From NCBI GenBank assembly GCA_036783645.1, contig DAIPWT010000015.1:8994-72993 (forward strand): a stretch of 64,000 nucleotides of DNA. The letters run 5' to 3'. This DNA is from UBA4732 sp002404095. Lineage in GTDB: Bacteria; Planctomycetota; Planctomycetia; Gemmatales; Gemmataceae. The notes under the pieces were generated by a model. The model was given only the letters and a program-made list of their open reading frames with translations, did no database searches and had not been told where the DNA came from. Shown here in pieces: positions 63,942-64,000 of this stretch. The position numbers and the translations under genes were made by a program. Within the stretch, counting starts at the first letter, position 1; each line of letters opens with the position of its first letter.

Positions 63942-64000
63942 TAGGACTGCACTTTCCGAAAAAAAGCTAACGCTTCATCGGGAATCGTCGAGGCGTTGTA

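Overview
The window reads as a chromosomal segment of a planctomycete, probably a member of the Gemmataceae. The evidence is high GC, exported proteins that start with the planctomycete L-x-LE-x-LE-x-R / LEPR-type motif, a DUF1549/DUF1553 cytochrome-type giant protein, a PVC-type heme protein with a C-terminal CxxCH, a DUF5117/5118-like metalloprotease, and very frequent GC-rich palindromes between genes. No rRNA, tRNA, CRISPR array, phage or transposase was seen. The taxonomic call is inference from gene families.

Layout. 1-5.2 kb: 3' part of an FtsK/SpoIIIE translocase, a poly-G-frameshifted small exported ORF overlapping a delta-60-repeat surface protein, and a cyclase fragment. 5.2-9.9 kb (minus strand): ABC ATPase plus a large exported/membrane partner, a MazG-like pyrophosphohydrolase, a HicBA pair, and a second toxin-antitoxin pair whose ParE-like toxin is truncated. 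9.9-21.7 kb: TPR/peptidase-MA protein, purN, a BlaI/BlaR1-type regulatory pair with a visible operator, a NYN-domain protein, a DUF11-type exported protein, SppA, and two small conserved proteins. 22-31 kb: PSD1-type cytochrome protein, a DUF433/DUF5615 toxin-antitoxin-like pair leading into an HNH-like ORF, the metalloprotease, and a broken AF2212-like small gene.

31.3-37.1 kb is the most accessory-looking part. A tightly packed four-gene plus-strand operon encodes an RHH/winged-helix-like protein, a GHKL (Bergerat-fold) ATPase, and two unrecognised or DUF6339-like proteins. It faces a two-gene HEPN-like module. This is the best candidate for an undescribed conflict or defence system. 37.4-42.4 kb: ribF, an Uma2 nuclease-like gene, a VapBC pair sandwiched between two copies of the Uma2 3' end, and a surface protein in which an NHL propeller is nested inside a Calx-beta domain. 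42.4-45.3 kb: manA and a Wzt/Wzm-type polysaccharide exporter. 45.6-58.2 kb: a 1541-aa VWA/Gly-repeat/DUF2135-like protein, an M1 aminopeptidase with a palindrome and a 10-N assembly gap inside its coding sequence, a glycosyltransferase-like protein, a HEAT/propeller protein, and a large surface protein. 58.5-64 kb: PVC-type heme/HEAT protein, rph, and a primary-type sigma factor.

Three themes recur. (1) Three exported-protein genes carry a G/C homopolymer (11, 10 and 8 bases) just after the start, and each would be restored by one extra base. This is either phase variation or systematic homopolymer under-calling. (2) Dispersed hairpin families (at least five) sit between genes, often supply stop codons, and one has entered pepN. 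(3) Toxin-antitoxin-like pairs are abundant (HicBA, PF09720/ParE-like, DUF433/DUF5615, VapBC, HEPN pair, AF2212-like remnant).
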